Assembly: GCA_022592435.1 (NCBI GenBank)
Contig: JABYQS010000002.1
Span: 124,001 to 188,000 of the forward strand
Length of the DNA stretch: 64,000 nt
Source: Cerioporus squamosus
Taxonomy: Eukaryota > Basidiomycota > Agaricomycetes > Polyporales > Polyporaceae
Direction: 5' to 3'
The translations under genes and the position numbers were made by a program. The notes beneath the pieces were generated by a model. The model searched no databases and was not told the origin of the DNA. It was given only the letters and a program-made list of their open reading frames with translations. The stretch's first letter is position 1, and each line of letters starts with the position of its first letter. This document shows positions 34,371 to 44,648 of the stretch, piece by piece.

Positions 34371-35730
34371 TCACAGGCGGTACACGATCTTCTCCGCGCT
34401 GACCTTCCCCTCGCGCATGTATTGCAGACCGTCCGGAATCGCACTAAGGCCGCCTTCCCAGAGTTTGACCTTCAGGGGCTTGATAGACCCATCCTGGATG
34501 AGCTTGGGCATCTTCTTGAGGAACTGCACCATGTGCGCTCTATCCTCAGGCGCGACCGGGTAGTCGGCGTTAGGCCCGTAATTGAACGCTCGCCCGAGGA
34601 CGGTGTAGAGGAGAGTGTCTGGATCGGCATGTCAGTACGACATACTCAGCGAGCATATTCAGACAACGGGGGCCACGCACGCTGTAACTTGACATCCTTT
34701 CTGCTTGTCGCTTGCGGCTGCGGCTTGAGCAGGACAATGACCTTCCCTCCCTCTGGCCCCAGGGACTCGGCAGAAATGCGCTGAGAGTCGCCCTCCGAGA
34801 TGGTGTCGAGCACATGCTTGACCGAGTCTCCGGTTGCCTGCTTGATCTTGGAAACGACCTCAGGGTCCTTATAGTCAAAGACTGCGTCCGCGCCCAGGGA
34901 CTTGACCAACTCGTGGTTGCGGGGTGATGCCGTAGAGACCACCTTATACCCGGCTAAGTGAGCGAGCTGGACAGCGCATTGTCCGACGGAGGCTATATGC
35001 GCATGGGCACTGGTCAAATGTCTACTAAGGCCTTGACGTACGTTCACTTACAACTTCCGCCATAGATGAGAACCCACTCGCTGTTCTTCACCTTCTCGGG
35101 AGGCTCAACGAGCCCAAGGCGCGTGGGGTGGAACAACGCCTGTACGGCTGTCCAAAATCTGGCATGCACTCGTTAGCAGACCTCCAGTGACGCATGCGTA
35201 GCATGTACATACGCGCAGTTGAGCGTGGCAGCCTCTTCGTGCTTGAGCGAATCAGGGACGGACCAGACGAGCTCCGCGGGCGTCCTCAAGTAATCAGCGA
35301 AAGCACCTTCGTCGGGCCACGCGCCCCCATGCACGAATCCAGAGACGCGGTCGCCGACCTTGCGGCTCGTGACGTTCTTGCCGACCTTGACAACAACTCC
35401 AGAGAAGTCGCATCCGAGGACGCTGCCCGGCTTGCCGACGTGGACATTATCGACGTCTGCATAGTCTCCGAGTGAGCGGTGCCTCAATTCGCTATATCCA
35501 CGCAGGAGGTCACTTACGCTTGAAGTCTGTTGGGTTCTGGGAGACCGCAACGGGTTTGATGAGGATCTCGTCGTCTGCGATCGAAGGCACGGGGCGGTCC
35601 TTGACGTCGACGCGGCGGGGTCCCTGAGACCATCGTGTTAACGACATGCACAATCGTTGAGCTTCTGCATATGAACGCTTACCTCCTCGATGATGAGGGC
35701 CTTCATGGTAGATGGAATGTCGGTACTCAT
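34371..35730 (-). CDS. MDR-family NAD(P) oxidoreductase, copy 4
   Basis: An intact seven-exon member of the array. Order: MSTDIPSTMKALIIEE, VDVKDRPVPSIADDEILIKP, VSQNPTDFK, GSVLGCDFSGVVVKVGKNV, FVHGGAWPDEGAFADYLRT, FWTAVQALFHPTRLGLVEPP, WVLIYGGS, SVGQCAVQLAHLAGYKVVST, SLGADAVFDYKDPEVVSKIK, VLDTISEGDSQRISAE, LGPEGGKVIVLLKPQPQATS, and the tail LKKMPKLIQDGSIKPLKVKL...KIVYRL. Length is about 350 residues, normal for the family. The nucleotide-binding site and catalytic-domain loop are complete. Substrate and direction are unknown; zinc ligands are absent. A TATAAATT box is 75 nt upstream of the ATG. It is closest to copies 1 and 3 (FDYxDPEVVSKIK), distinct from copies 5-7 (VTIDYRxPxxVSKIK). Confidence 0.9.
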
Positions 35731-36153
35731 GGTACAAGGGCGTGTCGAAATGGCTGCAGGGCTATCGGGACGATGATGTGGGGGATAGGCTACTAATTCG
35801 TCCGAATTTATAGTCTCCTTCCATTGTGCCGACCTTCAGATGAGTAAGCCAAGATGTTGACCAAGATGTTAACTGCTCGATGATGTCAACTGAAGGGAGT
35901 AGATGAATCTCGAATTGATCTCGGATGAGCCCTTTCTTGCAACAACGGAAGCATGAATAACAAGATTGAAAGTCCGCATCCTTCAGCCACAGACGCGTCG
36001 AGGAGGCGCGATCGGCGTGTGTGCTGAACGACTGAGCGCGTACCGCACATCTTCTACAAGGACTGCAAAGTAACAGCATAGCATTCTGCTCTTATCATTC
36101 TTCAGAAGTGGCAAAGTCCACTAGGCCGTTGAGTTCGTTGAAGCTTGCTATAC
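35731..36153. other. Spacer between MDR copies 4 and 5
   Basis: Contains the copy 4 TATA box. Nothing else is recognised. Confidence 0.4.
35805..35812 (-). promoter_or_regulatory. TATA box of MDR copy 4
   Basis: TATAAATT on the minus strand, 75 nt upstream of the ATG at 35730. Confidence 0.5.
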
Positions 36154-37357
36154 TCAATACACAATATTCTCAGCACTGACTTTCCCCTCGGCATGTACTG
36201 CAAACCATCCTGGACCGCCTCGAGACCCCCCTTCCACAACTTTATAGGCAGCGGCTGCACCGCTCCGTCGCAAACTAGCTGCGGCAGGTCCTTCATGAAC
36301 CCAGCCATGTGCGCTTTATCCTCGGGCATTGCTGAAAGCTGTGTAAACCTGAATCTGAACGCGTATCCGTTCACCGTGTACAAGTAAGTCTCTGAATCCG
36401 ATCCAACAAATCAGGTCAGCATGGGAAGCAAATTGAACGTGGGTACGCACGGGTGAACCGCACGTCCTTCATTGCAGAATTTTCGCTCTGCGTGGGGTTC
36501 AGTCCGACGGCCCTTCCGCCCGACGGCCCGATGGCTTGCACGGTGATCTCCTTCGTCTTGTCCTCCCTGATCATGTCCACGCCGTACTTGACAGAGTCCC
36601 TGTCGCTTGCTTGATCTTCGACACAAGGTCTGGCTCGCGGTAGTCGATAGTCACATCTTCCCCGAACGACTTGAGCAGCTCATGGTTGCGGGAAGAGGCG
36701 GTAGTGACGACTTTGTACCGGGACAGATGAGCGAGTTGGATCGCGCTGAGACCACAGGCGGCTGAACATGTCGTCGTGGGCCGGTCAATATATACTCGCG
36801 CACAACTGCAGGGATACTCACTGCTGCGGCCATAGACAAGAACCCATTCGGACTTGGCGATCTTCTCTGGCGGCTCGACCAGACCGAGATGCTTCGGGTT
36901 ATAGAAGCTGCCAATCGGCACATGCATTCCACAACCTGTACCAAGCCAGCCTCGGTACATGGACGTACGCGGCACCGCCTGTTCGTGGCTGAACGTGTCC
37001 TTAAGACAATCCACACGAGTTCCGGATCAGCCACGTATTCAGCGTAATGATGCGCCTTTGTCGGGGAATGCAAGAGCGTTTGCTACACCACTGGCGACAT
37101 GGTTGCCGACCTTTGGGCCGGTCGTGACGCCCTTACCGACTCTGACGACGATGCCAGAGAAGTCGCAGCCGAGGACGCTGCCTGGTTTGCCGAGCTTCCA
37201 GTCGATGTCTGCTTCGGAGGTTAGACATGGCCTAGCATGAGTGATGGCTGGACGTACGCCTTCAGTCGGTCGGGTTCTGTGAGCTCGCACGTTCTTACCA
37301 GGACTCGTTTTCTGCGATGACGGGGCTGAGTGATACTTGTCCGAGACGTGACCATAA
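36154..37357 (-). pseudogene. MDR copy 5, heavily degenerate relic
   Basis: Related to copies 6 and 7 but broken repeatedly. The first exon (MKA...DE) is missing upstream of 37357. The segment after it (GHVSDKYHS...AENE) is out of frame, GSVLGCDFSGIVVRVGKGV survives, the FSHEQA region is scrambled, and the sequence VKYG is preceded by an indel near 36600. The final codons (QYM-EGKVSAENIVY) show one lost base before a stop at 36154. Conserved blocks still readable include LAHLSRYKVVTTASSRNHELL, VTIDYREPDLVSKIKQATG and AIGPSGGRAVGLNP. The number of lesions makes this a true relic even if some indels elsewhere are assembly errors. Confidence 0.85.
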
Positions 37358-38137
37358 TCTGATGAGTGAGTGAGTCGATGGGATGCGATGAGGCCGCCAA
37401 ATCTACTCACACTATTCGTACGATCTTTCACGCAGCGGTAAGTCCTGCGACGGGAATCGAGCCCCACGCCGGACCCGTCCCCATAGTCTTGTCATCTCCG
37501 GTATCGAGTATATCATCTCTATACTTTGCACGTCCCGAGTGCGTCGGGGTTCGGGCACCATTACGCGTGTTCATAAGCAAAACTGCTTTCAAGAGTGAGT
37601 GGCGGGCGCCGGAAGCCAATGAGCCATCTAACCTGGATATATGATCAGTACGATTCCGAGTTACGCCAACAAGACAGACACCGCGGCAAACTATATGGCG
37701 CTTGGTGTGAGCTTCAGATCACAAGGGTCAGGTAAAATCAAGAGTACTTTGCGACAAAGCCTCTGACAATACTTACTGCATTGTTCTGTGCTGCCAGCCA
37801 GAGTGGGCCATCATCGGCAACAAGGACGGGGCCGAGAGCGTGGCCTCGCAAAACTCGAAATACTTTGGCCATACTACAGGGAATCGAGCACGCTTTAAGA
37901 TGCGGACTGCGGCTGTATTGTACTCCGAAGACGCGTCTGAGGCAAGGACGATGATGGTGGACGAAAGCAAGCCGTGTCTTTGGTTCCGCGGGCCCGGTGA
38001 CAAGATCAGACGCGTTACGTCACGCGTTTGGCGCCCGGTAGTACGCCCGCTCGGGCGCCGCGCATCTCAACTGCGACCATCTCGTCTCCCCTTCTTGTTA
38101 TCGTTCCTGCTATCTCTCTCCATTTGTTACGAAAGAG
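37358..38137. other. Spacer with shared MDR upstream element
   Basis: Holds the duplicated palindromic element at 37534-37590 and the promoter of the small plus-strand gene at 38138. No other gene is recognised. Confidence 0.4.
37534..37590. promoter_or_regulatory. Palindrome-containing element upstream of MDR copy 5
   Basis: Contains cccgagtgcgtcggg, an inverted CCCGA-N5-TCGGG that is also a CCG-N7-CGG everted pair of the kind bound by Zn2Cys6 regulators. The following 40 nt (cgggcaccattacgcgtgttcataagc) are conserved with a second copy at 40825 upstream of MDR copy 6, at a comparable distance from the gene. Regulatory use is inference. Confidence 0.45.
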
Positions 38138-38840
38138 ATGTCTCGGGAAACTGTACTGCCATACTACTCACCCGATGAACTCTTTCCGGAGGCCTGTCTT
38201 GACCCCAAACTGGCCTCGCGGACGCCGCAAGAGGTTGTCAGAGGTACGTCACATTACGTCTCAAGTTCTATCTACATCCTGCTGACGATACGTACTTAAT
38301 CCAACGAATTGCAGAATTCTTTGACAATGTCACGCAAACTCCGGACCAGTCCGACTTTGACCTACTCAAAGCTAAACTGACCCGCGTTCCTGGCGGACAG
38401 CAATGGACCCAAGGGAAGCTGAAGCAGTGGTTTCGGAGACAGCGGAATAGGGAGCCCAGGTTGGAAAAGTACAGACGTACGTCTTTTCTATCCGGATCCC
38501 CTAATGACCTGACACCGTTCTAACTTATCATGACAGAACGCCGCGAACACCTGGCAGGCGAACTGATGTCTCGGCTCCAAGACGCCCTGCCACGAACACC
38601 CCGACCCTACGACCGCAGTCCGAAGACGTTCATGGAGTTGTCACAATGGCTGGAAGATCCCAATGCGTCGTCAGTTGCGTTCCTGCGCGACGTCGCTGCA
38701 GGGACGTACACACGAGCGGGGCTAATCCCGAGGGACGTCGCCCCGTGCATATCACACCAGGCTGGCAACCTTGTACGTTCTTCTGCCTGTTCATCCAATC
38801 GGACACTCACAAGATGCACTACGTACAGTCTGTCTCCTGA
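38138..38840 (+). CDS. Small homeodomain-like protein inside the MDR array
   Basis: Four exons are inferred: 38138-38243, 38315-38476, 38537-38772 and a 12-nt last exon 38829-38840, separated by GTACGT-type introns, giving 171 residues. Splice phases agree throughout. It starts MSRETVLPYYSPDELFPEAC. The central segment LLKAKLTRVPGGQQWTQGKL followed by KQWFRRQRNREPRLEKY resembles helix 2, the turn and recognition helix 3 of a homeodomain (WFxxxRN core). A further LSQWLEDPNASSVAFLRDVA segment follows. It is shorter than ordinary fungal homeobox factors and I cannot name a family. If exon 3 is read through, the protein would end at 38883 instead. It could be a local regulator of the oxidoreductase array (inference) or a fragment of a larger factor. 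Confidence 0.55.
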
Positions 38841-39296
38841 GATGTGCTACCCCTCCTTGGTTCCCTTTCCCCATTCACGCTGATATGCTCGCTGTGTAGC
38901 CAGCGCATGCCAACCACCCTTGACTCTCGACAGCACGCAGACTCGACGTTCATATCACACCTCTTGGCCTCCTGGTGCTTTCATAGCCCAACGTCAGCAG
39001 ACGAGTCCCAGGGCCCAAAGTCCGGACAGAATGGTCCTAACTTGGGCCAGAAGCAGGGTCACGATTGCATCGTGATATGAGGTAGACATCGCAATATGGC
39101 CCTCTGGTGGAGAGCTTCCTTTGACTTCGAGCATGCTTCGGTCGGGACTTCCTTGAGCGTTCCTGTCGTGACCTAGTATATTGAATAAATAAGGGGCTCT
39201 CTGTCATACGCGCAGCAGATTGTGTAGAGGATATGTATGTGATCCGTGAAGATACCGCGATTCCGTGAATTGCCTCCGATGCCTGCTTTCCGCCTC
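38841..39296. other. Intergenic, nothing recognisable
   Basis: About 450 nt between convergent genes, the homeodomain-like gene and MDR copy 6. No feature is seen. Confidence 0.35.
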
Positions 39297-40664
39297 CTAG
39301 TCCAGCCTGTACACGATCTTCTCCGCGCTAACCTTGCCCTCACGCATGTACTGCAAGCCGGCCGGGATGCCCTCGAACCCACCTTCCCAGAGCTTGATGG
39401 GGAGCGGCTTCACAGCTCCGTCGCGAACCAGTTGCGGCAGCTTCTTGAGGAACGCGACCATACGCTCCTTGTCCTGGGGCATCGCTGGAATTTCCGTGGG
39501 CCCAAGACTGACCGGATATCCGAACACCGAGTACAGGAAGGTGGCTATATCGATGTCAAGGAAGCCGATCAATACGAATATGCGACATGAATACGACTGG
39601 GAGGACGCACAGTTGAATATCACGTCCTTCCTGTCGGACTCCTGGCTCTGCATGGGGTTCAGGCCGACGACCTTGCCACCCGACGGCCCGATGGCCTGCA
39701 CGGTGACTTTCTTCGTCTCATCGTCCGCGATCATGTCCGCGCCGTACTTGACAGAGTCCCCTGTCGCTTGCTTGATCTTCGACACAAGATCGGGCTCGCG
39801 GTAGTCGATGGTCACGTCTGCCCCCAACGACTTGAGCAGTGCGTGGTTACGAGCCGAGGCGGTAGTAACGACTTTATAGCCGGACAGGTGAGCGAGCTGA
39901 ATCGCACTGAGACCGCAGGCACCTGAGCACACAGTCGGTCAGTGCCTCCTCTCGCTGCTGAATACAACTGCTTGGACACTTACTGCTACCGCCATAGACG
40001 AAAACCCACTCTGGCTCAGCGACCTTCTGGGGCGGCTCGACCAATCCCAGATGCCTTGGGTTATACAAGGCTTGCACGGCAGTCCAGAATCTTCGGATCA
40101 ACTCGTCAGCAGCAAGACTCGTACCAAGCAGGACGCGGTATGGGGACGTACGCAACACCATACGCTGCAGCCTGTTCGTGGCTGAACGTATCCTTCGGGA
40201 CAATCCAGACGAGTTCCGGATCAGCCTTGACGTATTCAGCGTATGCGCCCTTGTCGGGAAATTCACAGCCGTGCGCTACGCCAGCGACGTGGTCGCCGAC
40301 CTTCGGCCCACCCGTAACGTTCTTCCCAGTTCGGACGACAATGCCAGAAAAGTCGCTGCCGAGGATGCCACCCGGCTTGTTGAGCTTATAATCGATGCCT
40401 GCAGTGCGAATGAGACACGTATGACATATGACGGGAAGCAGTCGGACGTACACTTCCAATCGGCGGGGTTCTGGGAGACCGCGACGGTCTTGACCAGGAT
40501 CTCGTTGTCCGTAATGGCGGGCACAGGGTGCTCCTTGAGCGAAACTTGACCACTCTAAGATCGAAGGGTCAAAATCAACACACTAAAGTCGGTTCGTATT
40601 CCGAAGGCACGCCTACCTCGTCGAAGACTATGGCCTTCATAGTTGCAGGAATCTCGGATGACAT
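39297..40664 (-). CDS. MDR-family NAD(P) oxidoreductase, copy 6
   Basis: An intact seven-exon member. Order: MSSEIPATMKAIVFDE, QVSLKEHPVPAITDNEILVK, VSQNPADWK, GGILGSDFSGIVVRTGKNV, VAHGCEFPDKGAYAEYVKAD, VPKDTFSHEQAAAYGVA, FWTAVQALYNPRHLGLVEPP, WVFVYGGS, LSAIQLAHLSGYKVVTTASA, SLGADVTIDYREPDLVSKIK, AIGPSGGKVVGLNPMQSQES, and the tail KERMVAFLKKLPQLVRDGAV...KIVYRLD. The usual GCD before the GroES-like FSG is changed to GSD. With copies 5 and 7 it forms a sub-branch marked by VTIDYR. A TATAAATA box is 72 nt upstream of the ATG and the palindromic element lies about 160 nt upstream. The substrate is unknown. Confidence 0.9.
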
Positions 40665-40735
40665 GGTTTAGGAGCGTTGACTGAAGGCGAAACCTAGGGT
40701 TAAGCTGTAGGGCGGGTCGACAGGACCACTCGCGT

Positions 40736-40743
40736 TATTTATA
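40736..40743 (-). promoter_or_regulatory. TATA box of MDR copy 6
   Basis: TATAAATA on the minus strand, 72 nt upstream of the ATG at 40664, matching the spacing in copies 1 and 4. Confidence 0.55.
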
Positions 40744-40824
40744 TCTTCACCCGCCACTGGCCGCGTCACCATCACCGTGCCCAATCATCGACATCCGTCA
40801 TCCTACCCATGAACTGCACTTAAG

Positions 40825-40880
40825 CCCGAGTGCGTCGGGATTTGGGCACCATTGTGCGTATTAATAAGCGGAGCTGCTGC
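40825..40880. promoter_or_regulatory. Palindrome-containing element upstream of MDR copy 6
   Basis: Second copy of the element at 37534. It has the same cccgagtgcgtcggg core, then tttgggcaccattgtgcgta and ttaataagc, about 160 nt upstream of the copy 6 ATG. The inverted CCCGA-N5-TCGGG is identical in both copies, whereas the flanks have diverged. Confidence 0.5.
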
Positions 40881-40889
40881 GACTGAGCG

Positions 40890-41317
40890 TTAATAAGCCA
40901 GGCCTAGTTCGAGGGGAGATCCAAGATCTAAGGTGTGCGGATGGCATGCCTTACTAACAGAAGTAGATCGCAGCCTGAGCAGCGACTGACATGTACTGAC
41001 AGCCTCGAGTCTCTGCTGACACCTACTTACCTCCAGGTTTCGCGCACCCCGACGAACTGGAGTTTGGCGTCGTAATTCAAGCACAGCCAATGGGCCTGAC
41101 TATAGATCGCATCCTGTTGCGCTGAAAGTGAAGACCGAAATCTGAGACAAGGACACGTCGTGCAAGTCGAAGGTTGTTCAAGAGAGCCTCGTGTGGGCGT
41201 CAAGGGCCGACCATCCTTGTATAGTTGAGACTCCGCCTGACAACAGCCACAGCCACCGACGTCAGCATTCGAGTACTTTCTGTACCGTGTACGTGTGATA
41301 CTCACTGCAGGGGACAC
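40890..41317 (-). other. Candidate small spliced gene or gene fragment
   Basis: The minus strand contains a protein-like segment QQDAIYSQAHWLCLNYDAKL, QFVGVRETW, bounded upstream by an acceptor (TTGTCTCAG, about 41147) and followed by a good donor GTAAGTAGG at about 41036. Joining to the acceptor CTGCTCAG at about 40979 continues RLRSTSVSKACHPHTLDLGS to a stop at 40890. An upstream piece (AESQLYKDGRPLTPTRGSLE) may be a preceding exon. No family is recognised and no convincing start was found. It may be a fragment. Confidence 0.25.
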
Positions 41318-41329
41318 ATCCTTTCCGCC

Positions 41330-41362
41330 CTGGGGAAATGCTGGGGAAATGCTGGGGAAATG
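41330..41362. repeat. Tandem 11-bp repeat x3
   Basis: Three perfect head-to-tail copies of ctggggaaatg, in the spacer between MDR copies 6 and 7. Too short to be a named element; likely replication slippage. Confidence 0.9.
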
Positions 41363-42155
41363 GTAACGTTGCTTAATCTCATGAGATCAGATAAGTTACC
41401 TTTCTGAGACAGTAAGCCTTGAAGGAAAGTCTCATTTAGGGAGCTTTGGAGGGCTAATTCCTGGCCACGAGAAGTGGACAGGTCTTGGAGGGAGTAATTG
41501 CAAGGTCTGTAGGGGTGGGAGAGTGGGGTCTCGCGTGGTTTGGTGTTTCAGACGGTCATGCAGGGTATATGTTTCCCACAGGGACTTCTCTTTGGAAGCA
41601 ACGCTCCCGTAAATGGTTATCGAAGACCACCAGCCGAGCGCAATGCGGCAGTCAGAAGCCAAACACGCCCGAGCATGACGCCTCCGGCGCAGCTCCGGCG
41701 TGCATCTGAGAAGACTCAGATAAAGTTGGCAGAGTCATTGTCAAGTACTGTATGTATCGTGGGCGAGGGCGGGCGAGAGCCCGCCCGAGCATGCCGCGTC
41801 AGCACTACTATACTTTCAGTATCCCCGAGTCGCCATCCAGCACGAGACAACTCGGACGTCCTCTAGTACTACAGTGCGCGGAGACCGCAGTGGCCAGGTC
41901 TGCCCGCAGGGGCGATGCCTTATGCACCTTTTATGGCAAGTATAAGGGGGTTACATGCAAAGTTTCAAGTATAGCAAAGTGTTTACTCCCCATAATCCAC
42001 TTTCTATGCCATCACTAACCCTGGAAAGGATGCTTTCTTTGCAGTGACTATCCGAACTTGCGACGGTATCGTACATATCCCCTCTTGTACGTGTAAACAT
42101 TGCTATCCGAATCTGTGACGGTAGAGTGAAATTTCCCTCCGATGACTGCTCTGCC
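41363..42155. other. Intergenic, nothing recognisable
   Basis: Downstream of the tandem repeat only short unsupported frames are present up to the 3' end of MDR copy 7. Confidence 0.35.
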
Positions 42156-43529
42156 CTACACCCTGCACACGATCTTCTCCGCGCTAACCTTGCCCTCACG
42201 CATGTATTGCAAGCCGCTCAGGACCCCTTCGAGGCCGCCTTCCCAGAGCTTTACAGGGATTGGCTTCAGTGCCCCATCCCGAACGAACTGCGGCAGCTTC
42301 TTCGCGAACGCGGCCATATGCTCCCTGTCCTCGGGCGCTGCTGGGATCTGGTAGGGCCCGATGGCGAATGTACGTCCGTACACTGTATACAGCAGAATCT
42401 CTATCCGCAGAGGATCGCACGCGACTTAGTACCGACATCGAGCAGCAGGAGCATATGGACGAACACGCACCGACAATGGTGACGTTCTTCCTGCCAGACT
42501 CCGTGCTTCGTGCCACGTTCAATCCGACCACTCTCCCCCCGGACGGCCCGATGGCCTCAATGGCAATCTTGTGCGTCTCGGCCTCCCCAATCATCTCCGC
42601 GGCGTACTTGAGCGAATCCCCGGTCGCCTGCTTGATCTTCGACACGATCTCCGGGTCGCGATAGTCGATGGTCACATCTGCGCCAAGGGATTTGAGGAGC
42701 GCGTGGTTGCGTGGGGAGGCTGTAGCGACGACCTTGTAGCCGGACAGGCGGGCTAGTTGGATGGCACACAGGCCGACGGCGGCTGAATATAGCATCGCAC
42801 ATCAGTCAGTAACGGGGTTCTGAGCGCAAAGCACGACAAACTCACAACTGCCGCCATAGACGAGCACCCACTCAGGCGTGGCGACCTTGGCGGGAGGCTC
42901 AACCAGACCTAGACGCCCCGGGGCATAGAAGGCCTGCGCAGCAGTCCAGGACCTATCGATCAACTCGTCAGTCGCAATACACATCGCCGAATACATGATA
43001 GCACAGGGACATCGTGAGGAAACCTACGCAACGCCATACGCCGCGGCCTGCTCGTGGCTGAACGTATTCTCGGGGACAACCCACACAAGCTCCGCGGGGG
43101 CTTTGACGTATTCGGCAAATGCACCCTCGTCCGGGTACGCGGAGCCGTGGACTACGCCGGCGACGTGGTCCCCGACTTTGGGGCCGCTGTGCACGTTCTT
43201 GCCGACCTTGACCACGACACCGGAGTAGTCGCAACCGAGGATGCTGCCCACCTTCCCAAACTTGCCGTCGATGTCTACGCGCGTACTTCAGTATGCATCA
43301 TGCGGATCTGTGGCAGGACCTACGCTTGTAGTCTGTTGGGTTCAGGGAGATGGCGACAGTCTTGACTAGGACATCATCATCTGCGATGCTGGGCACCGGG
43401 TGTTCTCTGACAGAGACTTGGCCGTTCTGTGAAAATGGGTCAGTGTCAGCAGACTACAGCGGGCTGGACAGACGACAGAACCTCGTCATAGACCACGGCC
43501 TTCATGGTTGTAGGAATCTCAGAAGACAT
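42156..43529 (-). CDS. MDR-family NAD(P) oxidoreductase, copy 7
   Basis: An intact member. Order: MSSEIPTTMKAVVYDE, QVSVREHPVPSIADDDVLVK, ISLNPTDYK, GSILGCDYSGVVVKVGKNV, VVHGSAYPDEGAFAEYVKAP, VPENTFSHEQAAAYGVA, AAQAFYAPGRLGLVEPP, WVLVYGGS, LCAIQLARLSGYKVVATASP, SLGADVTIDYRDPEIVSKIK, AIGPSGGRVVGLNVARSTES, and the tail FAKKLPQFVRDGALKPIPVK...EKIVCRV. The exon pattern is identical to copies 4 and 6, consistent with tandem duplication. NAD(P)-binding loops are complete and zinc ligands absent. The last residues (IVCRV) depart slightly from the family IVYR(L/V). It is the right-hand end of the array. Substrate unknown. Confidence 0.9.
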
Positions 43530-44648
43530 GATCCACAAGTGCCTCTTGGAGGGAGGGAGATCTGCCATTGCGTCAGAAGGTTATGATGCATTGGCCAAAC
43601 CCACTTGCAATATTTGTACCATGTCCCTCAGCGATCCTGCAAAGTCGCTCCCACGCGGTGCTGCTGCATCGTCCATGTCAGCTTCAGATCAGCTTTGTAA
43701 ACAAAGTTGTAGGATACAGCTGCATGACACATCTTGCCAGTTACCGACAATTACCGCTCGAGTCTGAATCTGTAAGCCAAATCTACGGACTCAATGTGGG
43801 TATAAGGTAGGAAGCCCCTTGTGGGACGTAGCTGGGTTCAAGATACCCGCCACCATCTGGAAGCCATTGCGCATGGTGATGAGGAATGTACTCTACTGTC
43901 AATCTCCTGTAACGTCAAACTTGCCTTCGTCGAGTTGGGTCAACTCGACAATGGTCTCGTACTCCAACGTGCCAGTGTATCGCACCCCATGGCCAAACAA
44001 AAGTGCGGTGGTGGGGTGCAACTTCAAACTCGCACGTTCAAGTACGAGACCACTCAACAATAACATCAGAACTTCGTTCGACCGTTCGAAGGACTTAAGC
44101 TGCAGCTGGAAGTCAACATAGCATGCGTGGCGAAGAGCATCCTTGCTGCTGAATATGTCATATAACGGTCAGACAATACATTATACAACTACGTCGATAG
44201 ATGCAACTTACAGCCATCACCCTGACGTGTAGGCAAAGAGATCGTCGCAGAAATACGCGATAGTTGTGTGGTAACGAGCGACGTGGTGGCCAACGGGTCG
44301 GAGTATCGCGACTAGTTTGCTAATACCACCGCGCTTATCCCCGCTGTTGCACCTGTGCGTGATATTGGGGTCGCCCTACGAATTCATGGAGGTCTGCAGC
44401 CGCGGGACTGTGTATTGGAGCCGAAGTCGAGAGAGGGAACGTAAGAGCCTATGTAGCGCGAGGGCGCGACGTGCGGTTCACGCGTCGTCCACAACTTGAG
44501 ACTCCGCTAGAATCAGCCACAGACGCGTCGAGCGCACGACGCGAGCGGTCAACGACCGCGACTGCTCTCCCTACGACGCGACGACAACGACTACGGTTCA
44601 CGCTCCTCAACGACCCAAGCTCTCTCCAGACCTGCTGACTGCTTTGCA
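43530..44648. other. Spacer upstream of CTF18, with one candidate small gene
   Basis: Contains the copy 7 promoter and the 5' region of CTF18. The only coding-like part is the minus-strand candidate at 43899-44217, listed separately. The stretch 44300-44648 shows nothing recognisable. Confidence 0.4.
43899..44217 (-). CDS. Candidate small protein, about 80 residues
   Basis: A short open frame with a natural amino-acid composition: MADALRHACYVDFQLQLKSF, then ERSNEVLMLLLSGLVLERAS, LHPTTALLFGHGVRYTGTLE, ending QLDEGKFDVTGD and a stop at 43899. The model needs a 6-nt first exon (ATGGCT, 44217-44212) and a 70-nt intron with a strong donor GTAAGTTGC but a weak AAG acceptor. No start codon gives the full segment without splicing. 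No family is recognised. It may equally be the last exon of a decayed gene. Confidence 0.3.
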
